Shown one piece after another: positions 23,213 through 35,618 of a stretch of 64,000 nt of DNA (within the stretch, counting starts at the first letter, position 1; each line of letters starts with the position of its first letter). The translations under genes and the position numbers were made by a program. Origin of the DNA: Talpa occidentalis (lineage: Eukaryota; Chordata; Mammalia; Eulipotyphla; Talpidae); contig NW_026555331.1 in NCBI RefSeq assembly GCF_014898055.3, forward strand, positions 100,462,684-100,526,683, in the 5' to 3' direction. The notes beneath the pieces are model-generated. The model ran no database searches. It was not told the origin of the DNA and was given only the letters and a program-made list of their open reading frames with translations.

Positions 23213-23370
23213 AAATAAATATTTTTTTAAAAAAATAAATAATATGTCAGTATGAATAATGCTTTTAAATTATAATATTCTTTTTTCAAGAAGAATACTG
23301 ACATTTTATTTTATTTTAATTTAATAATAAATCCTCATATTAATGATGGCTAAAAAGGGAGGTTAGAGTA

Positions 23371-23454
23371 AAAATTATATATACACACTCATATATGTGT
23401 GTATTTGCATATAATTGTGTGTGTGTATATATATATATATGATATATATATATG
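23371..23454. repeat. alternating purine-pyrimidine (TG/TA) tract
   Basis: 'atatatgtgtgtatttgcat' then TGTGTGTG and TATATATATA runs. Mostly alternating; two short interruptions. Confidence 0.85.
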
Positions 23455-23668
23455 ACAAGACACTACCAACAAAAAAAAAATTATTAAGACAGTCACAAAA
23501 CAAAAACTTCTTAATCAGAATCCCACAATTCTGAATCAATTTTGTTGCCTGGTCACACTACTATAAATAACAGTGTATGAAGTATTGTCCCTCTGTAAAA
23601 CAGAGAATAAATTAATTTTCTGAATCAAAGTTAATCTTGTTTAAATACCAGTCAAAAAGAAAGTCTGG

Positions 23669-23946
23669 GGGCCTCCCTGGTGGTGCAAGGGGTTGAGACA
23701 CAACCTTTGAAGCAATCCATAGCCTCTGCAGCACAAGTTCGATCCCCGTCTAGCCAGGGAGCAACCCACATGGCACAGCAGACCTCTCCTGACTAGCCAC
23801 TGCTCCCCTCAGCAGTGTACTTCGGTCAATCTGCCTGTTCTGTTCCCTACTCTGTTCTGGTGAATCCTCTAACCCCCTGCACCTCTGGCCTGTACCCCAG
23901 CTCTTATATGCACAAATAAATAAATCTTTAAAAAAAAAAAAAAAAG
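23669..23946 (+). mobile_element. T+ SINE, subfamily B
   Basis: GGCCTCCCTGGTGGTGCAAG head, GTTCGATCCC B box, AAATAAATAAATCTTT tail. Near-identical duplications AAAGAAAGTCTGG and AAAGAAAGGCTGG at about 23656-23668 and 23948-23960. Confidence 0.92.
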
Positions 23947-23960
23947 AAAAGAAAGGCTGG

Positions 23961-24980
23961 ACTCCTTTCCTACCTTTGGAACATATGAGAATTTATACTC
24001 AGGAAGATGGAGGAGTTTAAACATACAGTCAACTCTGATTTTTCCTAACTATGGTTATCACTGCAAACATACACAGTCCAAAATTCAAAAGCCACCATTT
24101 ATTCTGACAACTTTTCTTTCCACATCAAGTCTAGCCATAACTCATAAGGCATGTTAATTATTTACTTAAGGCTTCTGCCCTTAAAAGCCCATGTGTAGAA
24201 GACCAATGTAACATTCAGCCTCCTGGAATCCAAGTACTAGAGGTAAGTTTGAATTCTTTTCAACTTTTCAATTCTTGAATTTGTAATCATATTGATGGGT
24301 CTTTACCCTGAAAACATAGGGATTAGGGTACTTCTGTTCCTGAGTAAAATATAATTAGTGGTGACAGACTAGAAGTACTATCGCAACAGCTAGAAAGAGC
24401 CAGATAGATGACAAGAGTTATGTCTTAAGGGTCTCAGAAAATGAGGAAACAATAAGTGCCACATAAATTACCACTTGTTTTCCTCTTTGAGAAACATCTG
24501 ACAACTCTGGGCATGGACTGAGAATTAGATTTGATGTCTAAAAAAGAATTTTCCTGGGAAAGAGAAACCAGAGAAGTTTTTGGTAGTCATGTGGGGCTGG
24601 TGAGAGAAACTAGAAACTTGTGAAGTGTTAAATATACAGTTGGTTTTCCCCATAGGACATCATCTGAGTTCAAGGGCTATGCAAAGAAGGCTGGGAAGTT
24701 TGGCTAAAGGCTACCAAGAAGCATAATACAATATTCTTTAGTTTCATAGTGCTAAGGAGAAAAATGTCTTAAGTAGAGAAAAGCGTCCTGCCATGAAACA
24801 CACAGCCAGGAACCCATTAGGACACTTTTCAAACACTGAAGTTGGAATGGGGCCAGAATTGAAAAGATAAAGAGCTAAATTCAAAACCTGCAAAGTATAG
24901 CACTCAATTCCCTTAGGTTTTCAGGACTGAGAAGGCTCCAATCAAAGCCTAGAAGAATAATGCTTGAGAACAGGGAAAAA
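23961..24980. other. no recognised feature
   Basis: About 1 kb without a repeat family or frame of note. Confidence 0.4.
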
Positions 24981-24990
24981 CCAGAAGTGG

Positions 24991-25230
24991 GACTAGCGGT
25001 TAAATCTTAGTGCTATCACCGATAAGGCCTTAGTTTGATCCCTAGTCAGGGAGCTAACCCTCATATGGCACAGCAGACCTCTTCTGTCTCACCCACTGCC
25101 CCCCTTAGCAGTATATTTCAGTACATCCACCTGTTGTGCTCCCCACTCTGTCTCTGATGAATCCTCTCATCCCCTGCACCTTTGGCCTATACCCCAGTTC
25201 TTCTTTGCAAAGTAAAAATTGAAAAAAACA
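24991..25230 (+). mobile_element. T+ SINE, diverged subfamily B
   Basis: The head is reduced to 'gactagcggttaaatctt'. The B-box region 'tttgatccctagtcagggag' and the body through 'ccccagttcttc' remain. Tail decayed. The duplication CAGAAGTGG(G)ACTA at about 24982 and 25231 brackets it. The most diverged copy in the window. Confidence 0.8.
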
Positions 25231-25239
25231 CAGAAGTGG

Positions 25240-26480
25240 ACTAAGTCTTACTAAAGTTGCAGCTTAAGCCCTACCCATCTCAAAGATACCTATCTGATTA
25301 TAGGGGAAAGTCAAACCCTCTGTAGTGTAAGATATCATCTAGGGCATCTATACCTTTATACACAATGTCTGACAAACAATAAAAAAATTAGGCAGAGAAG
25401 CAGGAAAATATGACTAATTATCATAATCAAAAGAAAAGAAACAATAGAAACAGACTCACAGATAATTCAGTTATTAATTTCATTCAGGCTAGAAGAGCTT
25501 TAAAATAATTGATTACTATACTACAGGAAAGAAGAGGATGAAAGGTGAGAACTATCAACAGATCATTGAAATCTGTTAAAAAAAATCAAGTGGATATTCT
25601 CTAACCTAAAAACACAATATCTGAGGCTAAAAACATAATGTATGTATTTAACAGCAGACTCAATAGAAAAGACAAGATTATTAGACTCTAAGAGAAAACA
25701 ATGGAAATTATACAAATTCAAGAAGAGAGAAAGAATTTGTAAAAACAAAATTGAGATATATGTGAAACAAGGTCAAAAGATTTGTCATATTTCCATTGGA
25801 ATACCAGAAAAGGAGAAATAAATGGGAACACAAACAATATTTGAAGAAATAATGGCCAATTTTTTCTTAAGTTGTTAAGATATCATCCCACAGATTCAAG
25901 AGATTCAGCAAATTCCAAGCAGGGTAAATTTTATGAAATGCTCTTAGACATACATTTTTTGTCAAATGTCTAATAACCAAGGATTGAAAGAAAATCTTAA
26001 AAACAATGAGAGAAAAAAGACATATTGAGGAGCAACTATAAAACTGATGCTTAGCTTTTCAGCATAAAATATGGAAGCCAGGACATAATAGAATATCACT
26101 TTCAAAGTGCTAAAATAAACTGATGCCAAACCAGAAATTTATATTATTTGCAATATCATTCAAAAATGAAGGCAAATTAAAGAATTTTTCAGAAAATATA
26201 AATCAGAGAAGTTTTCACAAGCAGACCTAGACTACTAGCAAAACAATTAGAGGAAATGTTCATATGAAAACATAGAACTAAAAGGAGTGAAGAGCATGCA
26301 TCAAAAGTATAAATATGTGTAGAAACATAAAATATCATTGTATCATGTAACAATAATAATGTTTTGTGGGATTTGTAAGACATATAAAAAATGTATGACA
26401 ACAATAGCACAAAAGTTTGGATGGACTAAGACAGGGATGAATAGTAAGAACTCTAGAGAAATCCTACAGACAAATATGAT
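25240..26480 (+). mobile_element. old L1 / HAL1-like segment, ORF1 side
   Basis: From about 25770 the text follows L1 ORF1-side sequence: 'ggaataccagaaaaggagaa', 'tttgaagaaataatggccaa', 'cacagattcaagagattcagc', 'ttccaagcagggtaaatttt', 'atatggaagccaggacataa' and 'aaaatgaaggcaaattaaag'. Frames are broken everywhere. HAL1, which carries only an ORF1, is the alternative to L1. Confidence 0.7.
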
Positions 26481-26484
26481 GATT

Positions 26485-28505
26485 TATAACAAATGATCTA
26501 ATAACAGTAAAGAAATGAAAGCTGAGAAGGTGTAAACAGAAAGCTATACGTTCTTTCCTACCACTATCCCATGAAACTAGTTCTCTGAACTTGTACTTCC
26601 CTGCTCTTGGATAAAATCTCCAGAATATGTCATGGCTTTTCCAGTTACTCTCAAATATCAACAATAAAATATTGATTGTTTTTAGCACCCAGTATATTAC
26701 CAAAATGTTAAAATTTACTTAATTTTAAGTTTCTCCCTTCCCACAGCTAGTCTACTCCACACCAGGAAATTATCAGTGAGGGAAGGGGAAGGAGAAGTTG
26801 TTTCTCCTTTCTTGCTTGTTTCACTTTCATTTCTATCATGACCTGTGGATTTTTGGTTCTGAGAGAGTTAGAACCTGTTAAAGACAGCAGCTGAATTCCT
26901 GCCCTATGGTTCTGATCTATTGGGATCAATACATACCCCATCTGTTTCCTATCTAGGCAGTGACCCTGGATAGAGCACATCATACAGTGACCCAATATGG
27001 TCCCTTCATGGGTCCTCATCCGACCGAGGGTAAATTAAACTATCTTACCTCACAAACTCATGACCAATGTAGCTCTCTAACTTGATGGAGCCAGTAAGTT
27101 AGAGTCAGTCTCTCCTTTTCAGACTTTTTAAGGTGACACAAGACTTCTCTGTGATCTTCACTTATTGGACCCCCTTAGTTGATTTGAAATGGCAAAATGG
27201 CAAAAACATTCCTTTTCCCCCCATTCCTTGACTTTCTCCACAGATACTCTCAATCATTTCATCTCTTATCCCTTTTATTCTGTCACTTGGAGGTGGGCCA
27301 TGGACCGAGGCCAGCAGAACAGAAGTCGCAGTCTGTAAGCATACCCTGCAAGGCTGGTCTAATACCCCTCTCCAGGAAGTTGGAATATTTAGTTCTCAAA
27401 CTTAATATTTTGAGACATATTGCCAAAATACTGCCAAAACTCTGAGAGCAAGAGTCCTGTTTTCACCTTTTATAAGAAGTACATAAAAAGAAGAATGAGT
27501 GCTTAAAGAGTTAGTGGCCAGACTTGCCCTGTTATTGCATTTGACTTCCATAACTTTTTCCTTTCGGCACTATATCCCTCTTTTGAACCATTCATCTTTT
27601 TAGTACTTGACAGCCAGAGGAGGAAGAAGCAGGGTGGCCACATGTCATCACAAAGGCTGTTCATAGAGAAAGGGTACCTGACTGAGGGGACTAGTGGTGA
27701 ATGAAATATAATCCATATTCCCCCATAGCCCCCACCTTGGGGCTGCCTTATCCCTAAGGAGCACATGTCTTACTTAATTTTCTAAAAGTTGCCACATGGG
27801 TTAGCAGGGTCCTTGGAAGATGCTATAAAACCACAGGAGTAGTCACTAGTTTAGACAATTATAATGACTCTGGAGCAGAAGAGAAAGCATTGCCATAGTA
27901 CTATGATTTTTATCTTTAATCAACATAATGATCTGACATAACAGAAAATCCAGAAGCAACACTACTGGAGAGTAGAAAGAACAGGCTATCAAAGACAGGG
28001 TAAATAAGAAGGAATGAGCAGAATTTGAAGTGAGTTAAAAAGTTAATTAGTTGCAGTCAATTTAATTCAAATGGAGACAATGAGTCATCTAAAATTATTT
28101 TCTCTCATTTTGAAATATTATTTTGCTTTGGTCTAATTTTTAAACATTTAAATAACTTACAGAAATGCTCCTGAGCTTCTTTGCAGGCACAGGATTCCTG
28201 ACCCTGCCCAGGGGTTTAGCAATGCAATCTGAGTACATCTCCCTCCCTCTCCTTTGTCTGGAATGTTTAACCCTCTGGGCTCAGACAAAAGATCTGATAC
28301 AGGAAATGGCTTAGTAGTGATTTACATCTGTTTGTACATGAATGGTGGATAATGGCAGCTTGTATCTCCTCTGGGTTAATACACAGAAATGAAAATAAAT
28401 TTTAGGAAGGGTGCTTCTGATTGTTTATAATTATTTTCTAAGTATAATTGGATTAGTGTGAGAGAGAGGGAAGAAAAGAGAAAAAATTATGACATTTAGT
28501 CTCTC
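26485..28505. other. about 2 kb with no recognised feature
   Basis: Frames of 60-90 codons occur on both strands without homology. No splice-flanked exon could be argued. One of the longest repeat-poor stretches. Confidence 0.4.
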
Positions 28506-28522
28506 AAAAATTCTTAGCTACA

Positions 28523-28800
28523 GGGCTTCCCCGGTGGTGCAGCGGTTGAGCGCTCGGTTGCGAAGCTGCCCGCAGCCTCTGCAGCACTGGTTCGATCCCC
28601 GGCTGCTCCCCGGCTATCAGAGGAGGGTCCCACATGGTGCACAGACCTCTCCTGCCGCCTGCTGCTCCCCTCAGCAGTGTACTTCTGTCCTTCTGCCTCT
28701 TCTGCTCCCGGCTCTGGCTCTGGTGAATTCTCTCACCCTCCCGCACTTCTGACTGTACCCAGTGCTTGTATAAACAAATAAATCTTAAAAAAAAAAAAAA
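28523..28800 (+). mobile_element. T+ SINE, subfamily A, full length
   Basis: GGGCTTCCCCGGTGGTGCAG head, 'gttgagcgctcggttgcgaa', GGTTCGATCCC B box, tail AAACAAATAAATCTT plus A-run. Duplication TCTTAGCTACAG at 28512-28523 and 28804-28815. Confidence 0.93.
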
Positions 28801-28879
28801 AAATCTTAGCTACAGTGTTGTTTTCTTTTGGATATAACACAAAACAAGTTATTATCCCAAGTGAACATAGATTTCTTCT

Positions 28880-29150
28880 AATTCTCATTTTAAATTAAAA
28901 AATTAAGATACAGCTGACAAGCAACATTGTGTAAATATAAGGTGTACAAAATGATGATTTGATATTAATATAGATTGTGAAATGATTACCACAGTAAGGC
29001 TAGTTAACACATCCACCACCTCACAGAGTTACCTTTTAAAATATTAAGCTTAACAGGTGTTGATGCAGTCATATATTGCAACATAATTACCACATAATTA
29101 CCAACATAACGCTACCACCTGTAGCATTAGCTAAATAGCTCTATCATGAA
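28880..29150 (-). mobile_element. old L1 3'UTR, antisense
   Basis: 'gctgacaagcaacattgtgt', 'aaggtgtacaaaatgatgat', 'gtgaaatgattaccacagta', 'aggctagttaacacatccac' are standard antisense words of old L1 3'UTRs. Confidence 0.75.
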
Positions 29151-29154
29151 TATA

Positions 29155-29765
29155 GAATTTAAACAATTTTAATCCATAACAGAGCAAAATAAAAACTAAG
29201 GTTAATTACCTTATTTATTAAACATAGCTCTGAAGATAAGTATGACCACCCTGTTACATATTCTCCCCTGAGTTCTCATGGTATTTTAATGTCCCCTATG
29301 GCCCATTATTTGCAAAGTTATCCAGTGTACAGCCTATTACCATTCCTGGAACCTGTCCCCAGTTAGCAGAGTCAGGGAGGTGCTGCCTCAATCCTACATG
29401 TTTTTCCACTCCATGTTTCATCCTATCTGATACCCACATAGGACCCTGACAAAGGGAGGACAAAACCACAGTGAGCCTCTGAGCAGACTCACTTTTCACG
29501 GATTTGTCCCCCAAAATTCATTCCAATTGTGCAGACCCAAATTAACTATGACAGGAGGAGGGATCTGACTTGGAGCTACCAAAAACAGATCTCACTAGTC
29601 TGCACATTGCAATGACAATCAACATAAGGGGCTGAGCTCCTTCCCTGATGTGAGAATTCCTCTGCAACACCTGGTCAAGCTCTCCCCTGTTGGCAGGGAA
29701 TTGCTAAGTAGAAGGGGAAACACATTATTACTTTTGAGATTATGAGAATTAATACTCTTACTGTG
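29155..29765. other. no confident feature
   Basis: The part 29520-29700 has LTR-like composition but I cannot place it. Confidence 0.35.
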
Positions 29766-29769
29766 AGAT

Positions 29770-30125
29770 GGTTTTTCTCATTCTGACCAACATTAGACAT
29801 TTTGACATTATGAGATTATTTTTGTCAAATTTGTCTTGCCAAGAGTTTATGATAAAATTGGTGCTTTAATTTATAATTTTTAATTAGCATGTATATTGCT
29901 TTATTTTTTTTCTACCTGGGTTTTTCTCCTTTCTTATTATTTTGTATATTAAAAAATTTAATCTTTTGATCTCTATATGTTGCACATCTTCTCCCAACCT
30001 TTCATTGTCCTTTAATTTGTTCAAGACATACTTTGTCATGTAGACATTTTTAATTTTCATGTGGTTGTCTGTTCTTTACTTTTAGGATTTCTTCATTTTA
30101 TGTTATGACTAGAAAGTCTTCCCTG
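29770..30125 (-). mobile_element. old L1 3' region, antisense
   Basis: 'taatttttaattagcatgta', 'catcttctcccaacctttca', 'cttttaggatttcttcat' and 'gactagaaagtcttccc' fit antisense old L1 near the ORF2 end and 3'UTR. Confidence 0.6.
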
Positions 30126-30154
30126 TCTCACTAAGATACAAAAAATACTCATCC

Positions 30155-30405
30155 TAGTAATTATAATAAATTAAAATAAAAATCAACAGGCAACTATAAA
30201 TCAGAGACATTCTGCAGGGGAAGAGGAGGGAGCAGGATGAAAACCAGTGGGAAGAGCAGGAGGGACTATGGTGATGGTGCAAGGATGAATTGGCGGTGGG
30301 AACTTCACAGGGACTAGATCTGAAAGGAGAAAGCATACATTGCACAAAAATGAAGAAAGATGTAAAAAATATATAAAATCAAAAAATTAAAAAATATTAA
30401 AAAAA
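30155..30405 (+). mobile_element. L1 3'UTR, variant 3' end
   Basis: Starts 'aaaaatcaacaggcaactat' like the young L1s here, but the middle differs ('gatgaaaaccagtgggaaga', 'ggtgatggtgcaaggatg') before the shared 'gcatacattgcacaaaaatg' end. This is a different 3'UTR subfamily of the same lineage. A weak duplication (CTCATCCT / TTCATCCT) may flank it. Confidence 0.75.
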
Positions 30406-30855
30406 ATTCATCCTTCTGGGTTTTGGTGGTATTTGTAAAAATCTTTTTTACTCATCTGGAAGGATCTACTTTTTACTTTCAAGTATTTGAGAAGAAATCT
30501 TACATAGCTCTTCTCCAATCTAATTGAGTGAATGAATGAATGAAAAATAATACTGACCATTTGCCAATGGTCTCATTTTACATCTGCTCTGGAACCAGGC
30601 AAAGGGAAAGGACTGCAGAAGTTTATCCTTCCCTCTGCCCTCCAATTTTTGTCATATTTTCCCTGAAATTAAATAATTAGTTAGCAAAACAGCCTAACTA
30701 GAAAAATAGTATCTCTTCGAGGCTTGCAATTCTTTTTCAAGTATGTGCTGACTAAAGACTTATCATAATTTTCTTAAGGAACAGCAATCTTCCCATTCTC
30801 AATTCCAGGTCAGTGAGGAGATTTTTGGCAATCTGCTCTGGGAAAAAAAAAAAAA
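30406..30855. other. no recognised feature
   Basis: A short (GAAT)n run near 30527-30545 is the only structure. Confidence 0.4.
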
Positions 30856-30860
30856 AAGCA

Positions 30861-30932
30861 GCATTCCACTTCTGGCTGTGTTTGGTTGACAGTCTATGTA
30901 GCATTCCATTTTTGGCTGTGTTTGCTTGGCAG
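30861..30932. repeat. 40-bp-period tandem duplication
   Basis: GCATTCCA(C/T)TT(C/T)TGGCTGTG at 30861 and exactly 40 bp later at 30901, extending to GGCAG. About 90% identical. Confidence 0.9.
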
Positions 30933-30934
30933 GG

Positions 30935-31630
30935 GGAATGGGCGGCAAGAGTGGTTAGAGACAGAGAAGGCTAGTTACCTAAGAATTTTATGTTTTAGAA
31001 AAGATTCAATTCCTGCAGATTCCATATGCTATTTTAAAATAACTGGAAAATCACAGAATATTTGGTCCATGTGCCTCCATTCTTTTTTACTGTAGCCCTC
31101 TTGGATTTACACATACCAAAATGCTCGTGGGCTGTTTCCTGAGTTTCCGCCAAATGTTCCGATAACACTTCAGTCTGGATTAAATCAAATGCCAAGGAAA
31201 ACATTGAAACTAATTGTGACAAGGAAGAAGATATTTGAACTAGAAACATAGTCAATAGTAATTTACAAACTGAAGATAATTTTTTTGTCAATACTCAATT
31301 TGGGAAAAACAACTCTCATAGGAATTTCCCTTTTCTCCCCCACTGTACAAATAGCCAGCCTATTCTTATGGACTTTGGGGCTTACTGTAAATGGAAGACC
31401 TTGTATTTCACTTCTAGAAATAGTTAAGATTCTGTAAAAGGAAATATATCTCACTCCAAATAGTCCCTTTAACTTACTAAAACCAGTATTTATATTTTTT
31501 ATTTTACCGTAAACATTATTTATGAGGTTAAAAAAAAAAAAAGATGCATCACTGACCTTTGTTGGAATTGACCGGGAGTTAGATTTTAGACTAAAAAAAA
31601 TTCCAAAATTTCAATCTCTTTAAAAAATAT
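30935..31630. other. no recognised feature
   Basis: Frames of 60-85 codons on both strands lack homology. Confidence 0.4.
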
Positions 31631-31637
31631 CTAAATA

Positions 31638-31896
31638 GGGGCCTCCTTGGTGGAGTAAGGGGTTAAGCACCGCACTATGAAGCAATTCACAGCCTCTGCA
31701 GCACGAGTTCAATCCCCAGCTGGCCAGGGAGCAGCCCACATGGCAAGGCAGACCTCTTCTGTCTTACCCACTGCTGAGGGAAGCAGTGTATTTCAGTCAG
31801 TCTGCCTGTTCTCCTCCTCACTTTCTCTTCTCACTCCCCATATCTCTGGCCTGTACCCCAGCTCTTGTATGCATAAATAAATAAATCTTAAAAAAT
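31638..31896 (+). mobile_element. T+ SINE, subfamily B
   Basis: GGGGCCTCCTTGGTGGAGTA head, 'ggttaagcaccgcactatga', GAGTTCAATCCCC, tail AAATAAATAAATCTT plus A-run. A clear duplication was not found. Confidence 0.88.
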
Positions 31897-31899
31897 CCA

Positions 31900-32400
31900 A
31901 ACAACATGTTATTTTTTACCTTTTATAGATATTTTGTCATTCACTGTGAAAAATTAAATTGCAAAAATTAAGTCTCCTATGTTCTTTTACTCTATGAAAA
32001 AATTATTTTAAAATATAATGGCAAATAAGCATAATTTGACAGATTTTATTAAATACTGCTCTTTCATGCAAGATTCACATATATTTTTAAAATCATCTCT
32101 CCCATTTCATCCAACTAGCTATATTCTTAATGAATATTGTGCCCAAAATTTGTAACAAAACAAAAACATAAAGTTATTTAATATAGGAGTTAGGGAAGAA
32201 TGGGTTAAAGCTTAGACATTGGACAGAGTAGTTTTAATCAAACAAGCAAAGGCAAAAAACTTTTAAAGTTACTACAACAAGGAGAGTGTAATGCTGAGTG
32301 AAAAGGATTTGGGCTGTAATTTTGCAAAACAGTGGAACTTGCCTCTATCTGAAAATAGATTCCAAGCAAAAGAATAAAAACTCTTTTTCTAGAATTATGA
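31900..32400. other. AT-rich, no recognised feature
   Basis: No family or frame could be assigned. Confidence 0.4.
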
Positions 32401-32404
32401 TCTC

Positions 32405-32860
32405 TTCCAAACATTAGTTATATTGGGGAGAACAATACCCCCTCCCCCCAAAGATGTCCAGGTCCTTCCTACTCCCTAAGACTTACAATGCTACTTTTCA
32501 TGATTTAATTGAAGACTCTGAAATATTGAGATTATCCCTGGTTATAGAATGGATTAACCAACATAATCATGAGGAAAACAGGAAGGTCCATGTGAGAGAA
32601 AAAAATATGACAACAGAAGCAAAGAGCTAGAATCAGAGGGAGAATTGAAGACATTGCACTATTGGCTTTGAAGATGATGAAAACAGCTGTGTGCCAAGGA
32701 ATGCTGGAAATGGCAAGGAAATAATTATTCTCTGAGCCACAGTCCTGCCAACAACTTGATTTTAGCCCAGTGAAACTGATTTTAGACATCTGACCTCCAG
32801 AAGTAGAAAATAACAAATTTATGTTGTTTTCAACACAAAAATTGACATTATGCTATAGCT
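32405..32860 (+). mobile_element. MLT1-type MaLR LTR
   Basis: Order of landmarks: 'aaagatgtccaggtccttcc', 'attatccctggttat', 'gtgtgccaaggaatgctgga', 'ttgattttagcccagtgaaa', 'ctgacctccagaagtag' and 'aataacaaatttatgttgtt'. These are the classic MLT1 LTR words in sense. Non-coding LTR of the ERVL-related MaLR group. Confidence 0.82.
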
Positions 32861-32864
32861 CATA

Positions 32865-34210
32865 TCATGTGTGAAATACATACATTCTCATTCATTTATA
32901 AAGGAGAACTCCATACTGGTCTCCCCACTTTCTGTGCGAGGAGAACACACAGGCCTAGCAGCCTGGAGTAAGTGTGGAGGGAAAAGAGCTAGAAAGAACT
33001 GACGGGCACAAGGAACCGTATTTGTCATAGAGAGACCCAATGGAAGAGGACAGGAATCAGTTTCTCCTGCAGTGAACGTTTCAAGGTTAAAGAACAACTC
33101 CAGCAAACTGTTTGGTGGAGAGCCTAGTCCTTCCCACTTGTTCAAAAATTTCTTCTCGTTACTGACCAGGCAGCAGCAAAAACAGTAAACAGATTTGTTT
33201 TGCTGACAATTATTTGTAGAACTATATACTACATAATTTAAAGATATGCCTGGAATGATTTTTGGGGGGACAGAAGACAAGCACAGTCTTCTTCCAATTT
33301 CCTAGAGAGATGACTTGCTGTGTGTCCCCAAGGACAATCCTTATCACTTTACTGGTGACAGTAGGGCTGTTTTTGGAAGTTACTTAATGCTCACTAACCC
33401 CAAGCCCCAGACAGGTCCCAGGGCCATTAGAGGAGAGCAAGACAGTAGTTGCCTGGGGGTGGGGAAGGAGACAATTTGCCCACCATGCCTGATCAAGCTG
33501 CCAAAAGAGCAGGAATCAAGGGGTCACCTTTTTGAGTCACATCCCAGGTGTACCATGCATGGAGGGCAAGGAGAGACTGAAGAAAATGGCAGGCCACAGC
33601 ATATTTGTAGGTGGCAGTTTTAATAACAAAGGGAACTTAGAAGAGACTGGAAAAGAGCTGTGGTCATTCACAAGTCATGCAGATTTCTGTACTTGACCTG
33701 CAAATCTTAAAAGTTTAACTGGATTTAAACACATAGACCATCCAGATGGTCTTAGCAACACATTTTATCTCAGGAATGTGTCTTTGGGCAGCTATTGGGA
33801 GATGGAAAAGCAAATGCCACACCCATTTTCAGCGGTGGAGAGTGGTGAGGAGACTCTAACTGGCCAGTTCCAGATCCCAGATTAACCGGAAGTAATGTTC
33901 CCCAACACATCTGCTCTCTCACTGCTCCTGCCTCCATGTGCTCATCCTTCCTCCCTGCTGAAATGACACAGGCTCTGGGTGTGCTCCTCGTTGTGCAGAG
34001 TCCACAGAAGCTGCACCTCAGCTCAGATGTATAGGATGCCACAGTACAGCCTCCTCTCTCCTTCGGTGACTAATCCTTCCTGAAATTCCCTTGTTTGCCA
34101 CGCAGAATATGGTAAAACTTATTTTAGTGGGAATTTGTATGTCCAACAGCTAAGGAGACTTCAGCGTCATTAAAGGGAGTTATTGTGAAAGGGGACAATA
34201 GTGCCAGGCT
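32865..34210. other. no recognised feature
   Basis: Frames of 130 (32888-33280, -), 102 (33315-33623, +) and 90 codons (33770-34042, -) were read for domains; none is recognisable. GC is slightly higher than around. Confidence 0.4.
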
Positions 34211-34214
34211 GTTC

Positions 34215-34310
34215 ATCCTTGACTTCTGGTTGTGTGGCCTTGAGCAAATTTCCAATCATCTTCACTCTTTGCTAATATAAGGGCACCAACTACTACTACT
34301 GTTAACATCT
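34215..34310 (+). mobile_element. MIR-family fragment
   Basis: 'cttctggttgtgtggccttg' and 'agcaaatttccaatcatctt' fit the MIR core 'tgtgtgaccttgggcaagtcac' in sense. Confidence 0.5.
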
Positions 34311-34314
34311 AATT

Positions 34315-34685
34315 CAATCTAATTCTTGCGATTGCTGTAAAAAAAAAAATCTTAACCCGGAACTTAGCTGCCTGTCAGTAGGGTCATTGTTTTCATGTTG
34401 CTATGACTCCCCTGGACTTTATCCATTCAGCAGAAGTGTAGCCAGGAACACAAAGGTGAAAAGTGCCCTCAGAAGCCCAAGAAAGATGGCCCTGGAGGAG
34501 AGACATACATAAATACACAACTATGACAGACTGGCCACGCTGCCAGTCTATCGATAGAAGAATGGAAAAGGAAAACTAAATAAGCTGCGACTTACTTAAC
34601 AGTTCTTTTGATCCAACCTTCTACATCACAAGTGCAAACTGGGATGTCTCTATTCAGAGACTTTTTAAAAAGGTACATTTAAAAA
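34315..34685. other. no recognised feature
   Basis: Nothing beyond an A-run at about 34340. Confidence 0.35.
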
Positions 34686-34689
34686 ATGT

Positions 34690-35420
34690 TTTGAATACAG
34701 GAGAAATATAAGTAATAGTACAATAAGCACATATAAACAATGTGTAAATTAAATCACTGTTAATATTTTACTCTGTGTGTGCACTTATGTGTGCATGCAC
34801 GTGGGAGGAGGGAGGAGAAAGAGAAATTTTAAACTACAGACACTCTGTGCCTATATATCTCAGCATGCTTAAAAATTTTTGAGAACTTCCCTTGTATGAA
34901 TAGACAATACCATTATCACACCCAAACCAGTAACTCCTAATACTAATATATCTCCTAGTACCTACCTAATATCCAGTTATACTCAAAGTTCCATAACTGT
35001 CTCCCAAATATCTATTATAGGTGATTTTTTCAAATCCAGCTCCCAAGTCACTTATCTGATATTCGGTTGTTAAGTCTGATAGGTCTTTTCTAATTTTCTC
35101 ATACCCTACAACAATAGGCATCTATGCCCTATTGTTTTTTTTTTTTTAATTATTGCAACTACTACTACTACTACTACTACTACTTATTGAAGGAACCAGG
35201 ATGTTGTGTTTTATAGGACAATCAATATTTTGTGATTTTTTTTCTTTATGGTTTTTCTTTATGAAAGACTCAATGTGTTTTTCAAAAAAACTGAATTAGA
35301 CATATATTTTAGAATTCTGGCAATTTTGTGTAAAATTCTGAATTTCTGGCTTCTTTTGAAAAAACATCAAAAGACCTGGTAATATTAGCCTGTGAATCTG
35401 CAACATTCTCTCTTCATCCC
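34690..35420. mobile_element. old L1-like dispersed repeat
   Basis: 'acaataccattatcacaccc', 'ctcctagtacctacctaata', 'ataactgtctcccaaatatc' and later 'aggaaccaggatgttgtgtt' follow a common old mammalian repeat that I associate with L1 3' regions. Family and strand uncertain. Confidence 0.4.
35154..35185. repeat. (ACT)n microsatellite
   Basis: About ten ACT units. Confidence 0.95.
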
Positions 35421-35618
35421 TTCCCAATTGAACTTGTAGTAATAGCATACTCTTTACCTGTCTCCCTTTATCTTCAACTCACTACAGTAAGTTAAAGAAA
35501 AAAATTGTAGTGCAGCTTATGAGCTATTGTCTTTGAATGGGCACCCATGCTATGTTCATATTAACCCCAGGATACCTCATACATCTGTGTAGTCTCCAAG
35601 GGCACCTGAGTTTCTGAC

